From: an uncultured Actinomycetes bacterium
Lineage (GTDB): Bacteria; Actinomycetota; Acidimicrobiia; Acidimicrobiales; RAAP-2
Length of the DNA: 47,731 nucleotides
Direction of reading: 5' to 3'
Assembly (NCBI GenBank): GCA_903874965.1
Contig: CAIQUD010000132.1
Span: 1-47,731, forward strand
Shown here: piece after piece, positions 8,214-17,439 of the stretch
Numbering within the stretch: position 1 is the stretch's first letter
Layout of the letters: every line of letters starts with the position of its first letter
The notes under the pieces: generated by a model
What the model was told of the DNA's origin: nothing
The model's database searches: none
The model's input: only the letters and a program-made list of their open reading frames with translations
Program-made: the position numbers and the translations under genes

Positions 8214-10004
8214 CTACTTGTTTGGTCCGTTTCCCGCTCGATTACAGGCGGTTGGATCCCAGGGAGCAAGTGGTTGCGCAGTGGCAGACGGTGCGGAAAG
8301 GCGATTGTCCTTGGCAACTGCCGCAGGATCAGGCACCGTCGTTTCCGTCACACCGTGTCGAATCGTTGTCGTCGTGCGGTGATGCTTGATGATCTTCACT
8401 ACCGGCGCAATCGTCAAGTCAGCTCCGGTTTGAACGGTCACCGTCGCTCCGGGGTCAACTGCACTTGGGTTATAACCAAGAACGACTGGTCCAGCGAGTT
8501 GAGCCATGACTCGCTCGGCTGCATCGAGCGAAGCGCTCGACCAGTTCCCGGACTTCGGCGGCGGAGGTCCGCCGTAATACACGACGGTTTCGGGGAGTGG
8601 ACCTGTTGGCGTCCTGTTGGACGTGCCAATGATGTTGAAGCCACGGGACCGAAGCGCGCTCGCAACCGTTCCGGCTTGTCCAGGGGTGCCTGAACCGTTG
8701 GCGATCGACACCTTGACATCAGCAGGAGGTGGCAACGAGGCTCCTGTCCACGTTGACTGACGTGTATTGATGCCGAGAACTTGGTTGATGGTCGTCGAGC
8801 CACCGGGCTGAATTGGGAGGACGACGTCGCCGTAATTCCCACCCTTGTAGTGGTAGCCGCCAGTGAGATCGACAATGACTGGATAGGTCAACTGAGGTGC
8901 GGCTCCAATCGAGACACCTGCAAAGGCAGTGGCAAGTCCGATCATGTGGTTCTCTGAGAATCCTTGGTCGACCGTGAGGTTGGGGACGACTGCCTGGGCG
9001 AGGCTCAAGTCAGTAGCTGGGTCAGAAATTCCCTTCGCAGCGACGGTTGCTCCCATGACCCGGAGAAACTCATGCGTTCGGCGGATCCTCGCAAGGTCAG
9101 ATTGATTCTCCTGTGGCCACGTCGAGTGCACGCTGCTTCCGCCAAGAGGTTGGATTTGGAGGTGGCGGGATCGAACGACTTGCAGCGCATGGAAGCCATC
9201 CAAGTGGAAGCAACCAATGTGATGAATGTTGAGACCTGACTCCTGGTCGAAGATTGGACGAGGGAACCACATATTGATGCCGCCGAGAGCGTCGACCACC
9301 TTGGCGAAGGTCTCAAAATTGAGCTCAACGAAGTGGTTGATCGGGATCCCAAAGTCTTCTTCGATCGCCCGGACCAGTTGGCTTGGACCTTGGTAGAGGG
9401 CTGCATCAATCTTGTTGGCGCCTTCTTGGCGAGCATTGGGAATGAAGACGTCTCTTGGAAGAGAGAGGAGTGTCACCTTTCCAGTTGCCGGCACGAGGTG
9501 AACGATCATCGTGATGTCGGAATTCACGCCGTTGACGCCCTGTGAACACAGACCGTATTCGGCATGCTGCACCTTCAGGGCACAGCGATCGGTCGATCCG
9601 ACCAGAAGAATGTTCTCCGCCGATCCCGCCGCTTGGAGTCCGTTGACCTGGGTGTGATTGACCAGAAAGCCAAGGTAAAAGTAGTAGCCAACACCAACAA
9701 GAAGGAGCAAAATCGCGAGAGCGGCAGAGATCACGCCTACGCGACGTGCCATATATCGCCTTGAAGAAACTGGACCTCGACGGGCCTGCGGTGTCCGAGA
9801 GCTGGTGGCTGGCGCTCGACCCGAAGATGACGAACTCGTCAGTCGTCGTTGATTCGTCGCGGAAGTATTGGCCGAACTTGCTAAAAGTGGACGTTTTGCC
9901 GGCTTTGCCTTCCCGTGGGCGGGAGGCCTTCCACCGGATTTTCCGCCGACAGGGCGATAGGGATCTCCTCCTCGACGGGAGGGAGGGAGATCATCATTCG
10001 GCAC
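8214..10004 (-). CDS. LytR-CpsA-Psr (LCP) family protein with C-terminal LytR_C domain
   Basis: TM helix, then DITMIVHLVPATGKVTLLSLPRDVFIP, GPSQLVRAIEEDFGIPINHFVELNFETFAKVVDALGGI; C-terminal KVSIANGSGTPGQAGTVASALRSRGF. Confidence 0.92.
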   Translation of the reverse strand: MPNDDLPPSRRGGDPYRPVGGKSGGRPPAHGKAKPAKRPLLASSANTSATNQRRLTSSSSSGRAPATSSRTPQARRGPVSSRRYMARRVGVISAALAILLLLVGVGYYFYLGFLVNHTQVNGLQAAGSAENILLVGSTDRCALKVQHAEYGLCSQGVNGVNSDITMIVHLVPATGKVTLLSLPRDVFIPNARQEGANKIDAALYQGPSQLVRAIEEDFGIPINHFVELNFETFAKVVDALGGINMWFPRPIFDQESGLNIHHIGCFHLDGFHALQVVRSRHLQIQPLGGSSVHSTWPQENQSDLARIRRTHEFLRVMGATVAAKGISDPATDLSLAQAVVPNLTVDQGFSENHMIGLATAFAGVSIGAAPQLTYPVIVDLTGGYHYKGGNYGDVVLPIQPGGSTTINQVLGINTRQSTWTGASLPPPADVKVSIANGSGTPGQAGTVASALRSRGFNIIGTSNRTPTGPLPETVVYYGGPPPPKSGNWSSASLDAAERVMAQLAGPVVLGYNPSAVDPGATVTVQTGADLTIAPVVKIIKHHRTTTTIRHGVTETTVPDPAAVAKDNRLSAPSATAQPLAPWDPTACNRAGNGPNK

Positions 10005-10029
10005 CCTGACAGGCTACCGACTCCTCGTT

Positions 10030-10677
10030 CTACAAAGGGGCCGCACTCAGGATTTCATCAACTGTCGCCAAGGTGGAAATGAGCGAGAGCGTCTCGTTGA
10101 TGACGCGATCGGCATACTCAGTTGGAATCCCTGCCACGGCGTTTGTTGCGAGAACAATCTGGTAGCCAAGGTTCGCCGCTTCGATGCAGAGGCCAAGAAC
10201 TCCAAGATTTACTGAAACTCCCGAGACGACAATGACCGTGACGCCAAGACTTCGAAGAAGCTGGTCGAGGCCAGTCCCAAGAAAGGGAGAAACGCCGGAC
10301 GTTCGTGCGACGAGAAGGTCGTCTTCGTGTCCTTGGAGCTCAGGAATGAGTTGAACGGCAGGCGTTCCGCTGACGAGGTGGCCAGGGATCCTGCTCATCG
10401 CCGTGTGCAGTGGTGTATTCATCACCGAGCCAGACCAGTCGGGTCTGAATTCGGCCAGGCAGTGCACAACTGGCCAGTTTCGAGCTCTGGCACCGTCGCA
10501 CAGGATTGCAGCAGCCAGGCCGGCACCCCGGGCTTCGACGGCTTCACGAAGTTGTGGAAAGGTCGCTAGGTCTCCAATAACGCCACGTTGGAGCTCCATC
10601 GTCAAGACGGCGACGGTTGCACTCCTCCCGCGACGGAACTCCAAGCCAGCAAGCAGATTGGAGAGGTCGATGGGCAT
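10030..10677 (-). CDS. isochorismatase-like cysteine hydrolase family protein (degenerate active site)
   Basis: Fold landmarks SPFLGTGLDQLLRSLGVTVIVVSGVSVNLGVLGLCIEAANLGYQIVLATNAVAG. Confidence 0.78.
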   Translation of the reverse strand: MPIDLSNLLAGLEFRRGRSATVAVLTMELQRGVIGDLATFPQLREAVEARGAGLAAAILCDGARARNWPVVHCLAEFRPDWSGSVMNTPLHTAMSRIPGHLVSGTPAVQLIPELQGHEDDLLVARTSGVSPFLGTGLDQLLRSLGVTVIVVSGVSVNLGVLGLCIEAANLGYQIVLATNAVAGIPTEYADRVINETLSLISTLATVDEILSAAPL

Positions 10678-10680
10678 TGC

Positions 10681-12300
10681 TTACGGAGTTGGCGTAGCCG
10701 TCGTGACGATGTTTGCTGCCCAGCGGTAGTCAGGCTTGCCAGCAGGTGAACGCTCGAGACCCTCAACGGTGAAGAGCAATCTCGGAACCTTGTAGCCAGC
10801 AACGTGCTTGCGGCAGTGCTCCTGAATCGATGCGAGATCAATTGGTTCGCCATCGGGCCTTGGGGCGATGATGGCCGCAACCGTTTGGCCCCAGCGCTCG
10901 TCTGGAGCCCCGACCACAATGGCGTCTGCAACGCCTGGGTGCGACCGAACGACCGCCTCGACCTCTTCGGGGAAGATCTTCTCGCCACCAGAGTTGATGA
11001 CGACGGAACCGCGACCAAGAAGGGTCACGCTGCCATCGGCCTCAACCGTGGCGAAGTCGCCAGGCATGACGTAGCGAACGCCGTCAACTTCAAAGAATGT
11101 CTCACGAGTCTTCTCTTCGGCCTTGTAGTAGCGCAAAGGAATATCCCCACTTCGTGCGATTTTGCCAATCACACCGGAACCTGGCTCAACAGGCTTCATG
11201 TCTTCGTCGAACACCACGGTGTCGCCGAGGCGGGTGACGGTGGGACCGGACTTCATTGCGGTATTGCCCTTCGTCATCATGGTGAGCCCGTTGTTGCCAC
11301 TCTCCGAAGATCCAATCGCGTCAGAGATCATGATGTTGGGGAGAACATCAAAGAAGTGGTCCTTGACCGGAGCTGAGAACAATGCAGCCGAGGACACGAC
11401 GGCAAAGAGGCTCGAGGTGTCATAGGCAGATGGATCCTCGGCCAAGTGTTCAATCAGTGGCTTGCCCATGGCATCACCGGTGATCATGACCGAGGTGACC
11501 TTCTCGTCTTCAACCAGTCGCCAAACTTCTGCCGGATCAAACTTCGGCATCAGTACGATTTTGGAGCCGACAAAACTTTGACCCATGACGCACCACTGTG
11601 TGGCTCCATGCATCAGCGGAGCCACTGGAAGATGGGTCAAGACAAAGCCGCTGTTGCCCTTTTCAATGAGCTCATCGGGAGACTCCATCCTTGTCTTCGT
11701 GACCGAATCCCAGCCTCCACCGAGCGCGTAGAAAACGTCCTTGTGCTGCCAAACAACGCCTTTTGGCATCCCGGTCGTGCCGCCGGTGTAGAGCATGTAG
11801 ATGTCGTCGCCTGAGCGAGGCGCAAAGTCCCGCACCGGGGCTCCGGTCGCGAGGAAGTCATCGTAATGAAGCGTGTCCGGTGTTGGGTCCGCGGTCGTTG
11901 AGTCGTCTTCAATCACGACGACACGCTCAAGCGTTGGGAGTTCTGGAGCAAGTGCCGCAACTCGGTCGGCAAAGGTGCGCTCGACGAAGAGGACTTTTAG
12001 ATCCGAGTTGGTGAAGAGATAGCGAAGTTCATCTTCGACGTAGCGGTAGTTGATATTGATCCAGATTGCTCGAATCTTGAAGGTCGCCCAAAGGATCTCA
12101 ATCCATTCGACCGAGTTGTAACTGTAAATACCGACGTGGTCGCCAGGCCCGACGCCAATTGATTGGAGCGCATGAGCCAACGAGTTCGCCCGAGCCTCCA
12201 TTTCTGCGTAGGTTCGACGCTTTCCACCTGCCACCAAGTACTCCCGGTCGGGAAAGTGATCGACGGCATTCTCGAAGAGGGTCGCGAGGTTGAAGTCCAT
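10681..12300 (-). CDS. acyl-CoA synthetase, FadD19-like (steroid side-chain CoA ligase type)
   Basis: NYRYVEDELRYLFTNSDLKVL, DIYMLYTGGTTGMPKGVVWQHKDVF, LMHGATQW, SDAIGSSESGNNG, AGYKVPRLLFTVEGLERSPAGKPDYRWA; close to the mycobacterial FadD19 sequence as I recall it. Confidence 0.88.
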   Translation of the reverse strand: MDFNLATLFENAVDHFPDREYLVAGGKRRTYAEMEARANSLAHALQSIGVGPGDHVGIYSYNSVEWIEILWATFKIRAIWININYRYVEDELRYLFTNSDLKVLFVERTFADRVAALAPELPTLERVVVIEDDSTTADPTPDTLHYDDFLATGAPVRDFAPRSGDDIYMLYTGGTTGMPKGVVWQHKDVFYALGGGWDSVTKTRMESPDELIEKGNSGFVLTHLPVAPLMHGATQWCVMGQSFVGSKIVLMPKFDPAEVWRLVEDEKVTSVMITGDAMGKPLIEHLAEDPSAYDTSSLFAVVSSAALFSAPVKDHFFDVLPNIMISDAIGSSESGNNGLTMMTKGNTAMKSGPTVTRLGDTVVFDEDMKPVEPGSGVIGKIARSGDIPLRYYKAEEKTRETFFEVDGVRYVMPGDFATVEADGSVTLLGRGSVVINSGGEKIFPEEVEAVVRSHPGVADAIVVGAPDERWGQTVAAIIAPRPDGEPIDLASIQEHCRKHVAGYKVPRLLFTVEGLERSPAGKPDYRWAANIVTTATPTP

Positions 12301-12393
12301 GGCCGAACATTAGAACAGCGGGGCAGGAGCCATAGGTTTACCGCCGTTTTTGACCGCCTGGCGGCCCGGTCCGTGCGTCTACAGCGATGATCC

Positions 12394-12421
12394 GTTACGA
12401 CCGCGTAACACGCCCGTTACG
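12394..12421. promoter_or_regulatory. triple GTTACG motif (inverted pair plus a third direct copy)
   Basis: GTTACG-ACCG-CGTAAC-ACGCCC-GTTACG, ~20 bp upstream of the ATP-grasp start. Confidence 0.4.
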
Positions 12422-12442
12422 TGGAGTGCGTAGCGTTGGACC

Positions 12443-13984
12443 GTGCCCATCCACTTCGAAGCAGACGCATCAGCTGCTTGGAATGAGATGTTCGAATCTG
12501 TTGGCAAACCTCGTCCGATTTATCGAGCAATGGTGCAAGAGCTCGAACGTCACAATTTGGGCGAACTCCACCAGCGACGAGACATGCTGGCTAAGACGTT
12601 TTCCGATCGTGGCGTGACGTTTGCCTACTCCGGCGAAGAGCGCCCTTTCCCCTTAGATCTCCTCCCTCGGCTGCTTTCGGCAGTGGAATGGGACCTCGTC
12701 GCAAAGGGCATCTCACAGAGAGTCCGCGCGCTCGAAGCATTTCTCAATGACATCTATGGCGAGGGAACGGTCTTCGACGAAGGCCTGATTCCTCGATCGG
12801 TGGTCTTCTCAAGTCCCAACTTCGTTCGGGCGGCAAGTGGGATCGTCCCGATCAATGGGGCACGAATTACCGTTTCGGGCGTCGATTTGATTCGCGATGA
12901 AGTAGGCGTCTTTCGAGTCCTCGAAGACAACGTCCGGATTCCTTCGGGTGTGAGTTACGTCATTGAGAACCGGCGAGCCATGACCCAACATGCGGGATCG
13001 CTTTTCAGTGACTATCGAGTGCACCCAGTTGATGCGTATCCGGGTCGGCTTTTAGCGGCGCTTCGAGCCGCCGGTTCCTCCTCTCCAGATCCAGTTGTCG
13101 TGGTTCTGACGCCAGGTGTGCACAACGCGGCCTATTTCGAGCATGTACTCCTCGCAAGAATGATGGGAGCAGAACTCGTTGAGGGCAGTGATCTCGTTTG
13201 CCGTTCCAACAAGGTCTACATGCGAACCACCCATGGCGAACGTCGGGTCCATGCCATCTATCGACGGGTTGATGATGAATGGCTGGATCCCCTGCACTTC
13301 CGCCCAGACTCCATGGTTGGGGTACCGGGCCTCGTCAATGCGGTCAGAGCGGGAAATGTTGCGATCGCCAATGCGCTTGGTAATGGCGTGGCAGACGACA
13401 AGTTGGTGTACACGTACGTCCCGTCATTCATTCGCTACTACTTGGCCGAAGATCCGCTTCTTGAGAATGTTGAGACCTACCGACTCGAAGACGACGATGT
13501 TCGAGATGACGTGCTCTCGAATTTGGATCGCTACGTCGTGAAGCCAGTTGATGGCTCCGGGGGCCGAGGCATCGTCATTGGTCATCAAGCTTCCGCAGAG
13601 GAACTGCAAGCGACCCGCAACGCCATCCTTGAGGCTCCGCGGAACTGGATTGCCCAACGTCCAGTTGCTCTTTCAACGCTTCCAACCTTGACCGAAGGTG
13701 GAATTGGGTCGAGACACATTGATCTCCGGCCTTTTGCCGTCAATGACGGTGAGTCAGTCTGGGTACTCCCAGGTGGACTCACTCGAGTGGCCATGGAGGA
13801 GGGAGAGCTCGTGGTGAACTCTTCCAAGGGAGGCGGCTCCAAGGACACCTGGATCGTTGATGACCGCACGGCTCCACTCATGAAGCCACCATTGATTCCT
13901 GTGCCGGCTGGTGCGCCAATCGATCGGGCCGCCATGGCGATCCGACAAAATGATCCGGTGACGCGAGCGGAAGACGATCAATGA
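12443..13984 (+). CDS. circularly permuted ATP-grasp family protein
   Basis: YVVKPVDGSGGRGIVIGHQAS, SRHIDLRPFAVNDG..VLPGGLTRVAMEEGELVVNSSKGGGSKDTW; GTG start. Confidence 0.9.
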   Translation: MPIHFEADASAAWNEMFESVGKPRPIYRAMVQELERHNLGELHQRRDMLAKTFSDRGVTFAYSGEERPFPLDLLPRLLSAVEWDLVAKGISQRVRALEAFLNDIYGEGTVFDEGLIPRSVVFSSPNFVRAASGIVPINGARITVSGVDLIRDEVGVFRVLEDNVRIPSGVSYVIENRRAMTQHAGSLFSDYRVHPVDAYPGRLLAALRAAGSSSPDPVVVVLTPGVHNAAYFEHVLLARMMGAELVEGSDLVCRSNKVYMRTTHGERRVHAIYRRVDDEWLDPLHFRPDSMVGVPGLVNAVRAGNVAIANALGNGVADDKLVYTYVPSFIRYYLAEDPLLENVETYRLEDDDVRDDVLSNLDRYVVKPVDGSGGRGIVIGHQASAEELQATRNAILEAPRNWIAQRPVALSTLPTLTEGGIGSRHIDLRPFAVNDGESVWVLPGGLTRVAMEEGELVVNSSKGGGSKDTWIVDDRTAPLMKPPLIPVPAGAPIDRAAMAIRQNDPVTRAEDDQ

Positions 13985-14937
13985 GCGATCGCGGGATGTT
14001 GTCGCGACTCGCAGAGTCGCTGTATTGGATTGGGCGGTATGTAGAGCGAGCCGATGACACCGCCCGGATCCTCGACTCCTACATTCACCGACTTGCAGAA
14101 GCGCCAATGGGCGAACAGGACGAGACGGTCCGCTCCCTCTTCACCATCCTTGGGGTTGCCTACACCGCCGACGGGAGCCTCACCGTTGCTGACGCGTTGG
14201 CAGTCCTTGCCTACGATGCCGAGAATCCCAGTGCAATTGCGGGTGCACTCGTTGGGGCATTTGAAAATGCCCGCCGAAGCAGAGACATCATTTCGTCAGA
14301 GATGTGGGTGGCCATCAACGCGACTCGTCTCCGGCTACCTTCTGTCGAAGCAACGAGCATTGATCTTGGTCCGTCGACCTATTTGCAATTCGTTCGGGAA
14401 CGAGCGGCGTTGTTTCTCGGTTTGGCCGACTCAACCATGAGTCGAGATGATGCATGGCGATTCCTCATGCTTGGGCGGTCAGTGGAGCGCATCGACATGA
14501 CCGCACGCCTTTTGCGGTCTCGAGTCGCAGGCGTCGAAGGGGACCCAGACTGGATGGCGTTTCTTCGCGCCTCGGGCGCAATGGAGGCCTACATGCGTGG
14601 GGCATCTGGCCTGTCCGATGTATCGGGAATCGCATCGTTTCTGCTCATTGACCGACTCTTCCCTCGATCGGTTCTTTTCATGGTTCATGAAGCCGATCGC
14701 TGGCTCCTTGAGTTACAGGCAACGCAGCATCGAGCAAGTTCGTCTGACCCAATTCGACAACATCTCGTCCAGGCGGCGACCGTATTGGAGTTCCTGCAAA
14801 ACGACGAAGTATTGCCCCGTCTCCACGAATTACTCGACTTGATTGAAGCCACGTGTATTGCGGTCAATGATCAAATCACCTCGAGATTCTTCAATCGAAT
14901 CCTCGCAGTGAGTTGGATGACCGAAGGTGGCCTGTGA
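13981..14937 (+). CDS. alpha-E domain-containing protein
   Basis: MLSRLAESLYWIGRYVERADDTARILD, FLMLGRSVERIDMTARLL; ATGA overlap with the previous gene. Confidence 0.92.
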   Translation: MSDRGMLSRLAESLYWIGRYVERADDTARILDSYIHRLAEAPMGEQDETVRSLFTILGVAYTADGSLTVADALAVLAYDAENPSAIAGALVGAFENARRSRDIISSEMWVAINATRLRLPSVEATSIDLGPSTYLQFVRERAALFLGLADSTMSRDDAWRFLMLGRSVERIDMTARLLRSRVAGVEGDPDWMAFLRASGAMEAYMRGASGLSDVSGIASFLLIDRLFPRSVLFMVHEADRWLLELQATQHRASSSDPIRQHLVQAATVLEFLQNDEVLPRLHELLDLIEATCIAVNDQITSRFFNRILAVSWMTEGGL

Positions 14938-15782
14938 CCAGTCCACTTGTCCTCGAGCTCCGTCATCACACCGGTTTTGACTACGCCGAACCCGTCACGA
15001 CGTCCTACAACGAGGCTCGGATGACCCCAGTCAGTGAACCTGGTCAACTCGTGCGGAGATCCCGCTTACACATTGATCCTGCGGTGGCGCAAGGTCGCTA
15101 TACCGATTACTTCGGGACTGAGGTGATTTCGTTTGAGATCACCGAACCACACCGTCGACTCGTCGTAGAGGCGACCTCCCTTGTTGAACGACGCGTCTCG
15201 CCAATTGACCACGCGGTCGAGAGTTCGGTACTTGATCTCGCGACGACCCAGGACCGTTTCGTCGAATATCTGACGCCGACAACTCGCTCGGCGATTGCCC
15301 AAGAAGTGATTGATGCGGTGAAAGTGGGAGCATCTCGCCAAGACCTTCACCAACTGGCCGAGCACGTAGCGGAATTTGTCCGTGCATCAATGACCTATTT
15401 GCCCGGTGCGACCTCAGTGTCGTCAACCGCACAGCAAGCATGGGATCGTCAAGCAGGGGTGTGCCAAGACATGACGCACGTCACCGTCGGCCTCCTTCGA
15501 TCCCTTGGTGTCCCGACGAGGTATGTCTCGGGTTATCTGTATTCCGAAACAACGGTCGTTCCGGGTCTCACCATCTCTGGTGAGAGCCACGCGTGGATCG
15601 AGTACTGGTCAGGCGAATGGACAGGGATTGACCCAACCAATGGCCTGAGGGAATCAGAACGTCACGTGATTGTTGCCCGAGGCAGGGACTACGACGATGT
15701 CCCGCCCCTCAAGGGCGTCTACGACGGTCTTGGTTCAACTCGACTTGGTGTCGAAGTGGAGATGACCGCCCATCCATCCTGA
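14934..15782 (+). CDS. transglutaminase-like family protein
   Basis: Cys-His-Asp triad context GVCQDMTHVTVGLLRSLGVPTRYVSGYLY, ESHAWIEYWSGEWTGIDPTNG; GTG start overlaps the alpha-E stop (GTGA). Confidence 0.92.
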   Translation: MTSPLVLELRHHTGFDYAEPVTTSYNEARMTPVSEPGQLVRRSRLHIDPAVAQGRYTDYFGTEVISFEITEPHRRLVVEATSLVERRVSPIDHAVESSVLDLATTQDRFVEYLTPTTRSAIAQEVIDAVKVGASRQDLHQLAEHVAEFVRASMTYLPGATSVSSTAQQAWDRQAGVCQDMTHVTVGLLRSLGVPTRYVSGYLYSETTVVPGLTISGESHAWIEYWSGEWTGIDPTNGLRESERHVIVARGRDYDDVPPLKGVYDGLGSTRLGVEVEMTAHPS

Positions 15783-15785
15783 TGC

Positions 15786-17396
15786 CTACTTGTTGAAGAT
15801 CTCCGCCGCTTCTCGCTTGTGACGTCCGTAGTCCATCTTTCCGGAGGGGCTTCGGCCAATGGTGTCGACAAGGCGAAGTTGCCGAGGTGCCTTGTAGTGA
15901 GCCAATTTCGTCTTCACAAACGAGATCAATTCTGGTTCTGAGCAGGTGCCGCTCTCATGGAGCTCAACTGATGCGACGACCCGTTCGCCATACTGCTCGT
16001 CAGGGATGCCAACAACGCAAGCGTCAGCGACCAATGGATGGGTCTTGAGGGCTTCTTCGACTTCTTCAGGAAAGACCTTCTCGCCAGCAGTGTTGATGCA
16101 CTGTGAGCCGCGACCAAGAAGTTGGATTGAGCCGTCCTCGCGAACTTTTGCGAAGTCACCGGGGATGGAATACCGCACGCCATCGATCGTCTTGAAGGTC
16201 GCGGCTGATTTCGCCTCGTCTTTGTAATACCCGAGTGGGTTGCGACCACCAACGCCAATCACTCCGATTTCGTCACTACCAGGCTCAACTCTCCTACCGT
16301 CTTCGGTGAGCACGATGACTGTTGGTCCGAGCGAAAACGCTGCCGTTGCCTTCGTGTCCTTCGCCGTTGAGACCGAACTCCCCATGCCAAGGGCCTCAGA
16401 CGAGCTGAAGGCATCGATCAGCATCATGGTTGGGTGAAGTGTGAGGAGGCCTTGCTTAATTTCTTCAGACCACATCGCCCCGGACGACATCATGGCGAAC
16501 AGGCTTGAGAGGTCGTAGCGGCTTGGGTCTGACTCGAGGACTCGCAGCAATGGACGCGCAAATGGATCGCCGACAATGACAGCGACGTTCACGTTGTCGG
16601 CTTCAATCGTTGCAGCCAACTCGTCGGCCGAGAAGTGTCGTGAGGGAAGGAGCGAGACGGTTCCACCCTCGGACAAACACTCAAGAGCGGTGAAGAGTCC
16701 CGTGCCATGCATGAGCGGACAGGCTGGAAGAAGGGTGACCCCAGGACCATTGGCCTCAAGATCGGTCCGAATTCCGCCCAGTCCTGCTCCTTGGTCATAC
16801 TTCCGAAAGCCCGCAGGATTGAGTCGAGCAAACAGGTCGTCCTGGCGCCACATGACACCTTTTGGCATGCCAGTTGTTCCGCCGGTGTAGAGCATCAAGA
16901 GGTCATCGGGCGACCTGCCCCATGGGGCGACTCCAGAACCCTTCGTGAGCAGTGCCTCACTCAGTGGCGTTGCCCATGATGGGCAGGGACTTGTGTGGTC
17001 ATCAACAAAGAGAAACGAATGCACCTTTGGCGTTCGAGCGCGAACTGCTTCGACCTGGCTCGTGAAGGTTCCGTGAAAGACGACGACGGTTGCGTCAGCA
17101 TTTTCCCAGAGATAGGCGAGTTCGTCTTCGCCGTATCGATAGTTCGTATTGACCGGGACGCATCCGATTCGAAACGCCGCCGCCACGCTCATGAGGTACT
17201 CGGGGGAGTTGTAGAGGTAGATGGCCACTTTGTCTTGCTTCGCAATGCCAGCGTCAAGCATCCACGAACCGAGCGCACGCGTCGACGCGTCGAACTCCCT
17301 CCACGTGATTGATCGTTCCCCCTGGTTGACGGCGGCACGATCCGGCTGGTTCTCTGCCACGAGGTCAAATATGTCTGCGTAGTTCCAACTCGTCAC
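15786..17396 (-). CDS. acyl-CoA synthetase (FadD family; related to the 10681-12300 ligase)
   Basis: LLMLYTGGTTGMPKGVMWRQDDLF, NTNYRYGEDELAYLWENADATVV, HYKAPRQLRLVDTIGRSPSGKMDYGRHK. Confidence 0.9.
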   Translation of the reverse strand: MTSWNYADIFDLVAENQPDRAAVNQGERSITWREFDASTRALGSWMLDAGIAKQDKVAIYLYNSPEYLMSVAAAFRIGCVPVNTNYRYGEDELAYLWENADATVVVFHGTFTSQVEAVRARTPKVHSFLFVDDHTSPCPSWATPLSEALLTKGSGVAPWGRSPDDLLMLYTGGTTGMPKGVMWRQDDLFARLNPAGFRKYDQGAGLGGIRTDLEANGPGVTLLPACPLMHGTGLFTALECLSEGGTVSLLPSRHFSADELAATIEADNVNVAVIVGDPFARPLLRVLESDPSRYDLSSLFAMMSSGAMWSEEIKQGLLTLHPTMMLIDAFSSSEALGMGSSVSTAKDTKATAAFSLGPTVIVLTEDGRRVEPGSDEIGVIGVGGRNPLGYYKDEAKSAATFKTIDGVRYSIPGDFAKVREDGSIQLLGRGSQCINTAGEKVFPEEVEEALKTHPLVADACVVGIPDEQYGERVVASVELHESGTCSEPELISFVKTKLAHYKAPRQLRLVDTIGRSPSGKMDYGRHKREAAEIFNK

Positions 17397-17439
17397 GGTT
17401 CCCCCAGAAGCCCGGTGTGTCTCTGCGTAGGCTAGGCCA

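Noticed and set aside
12311-12316. TAGAAC half-site upstream of the FadD19-like ligase as a second KstR operator
   Set aside because: The right half (GTTCTA) is absent (TAGAACAGCGGGGC), so it does not meet the palindromic consensus.
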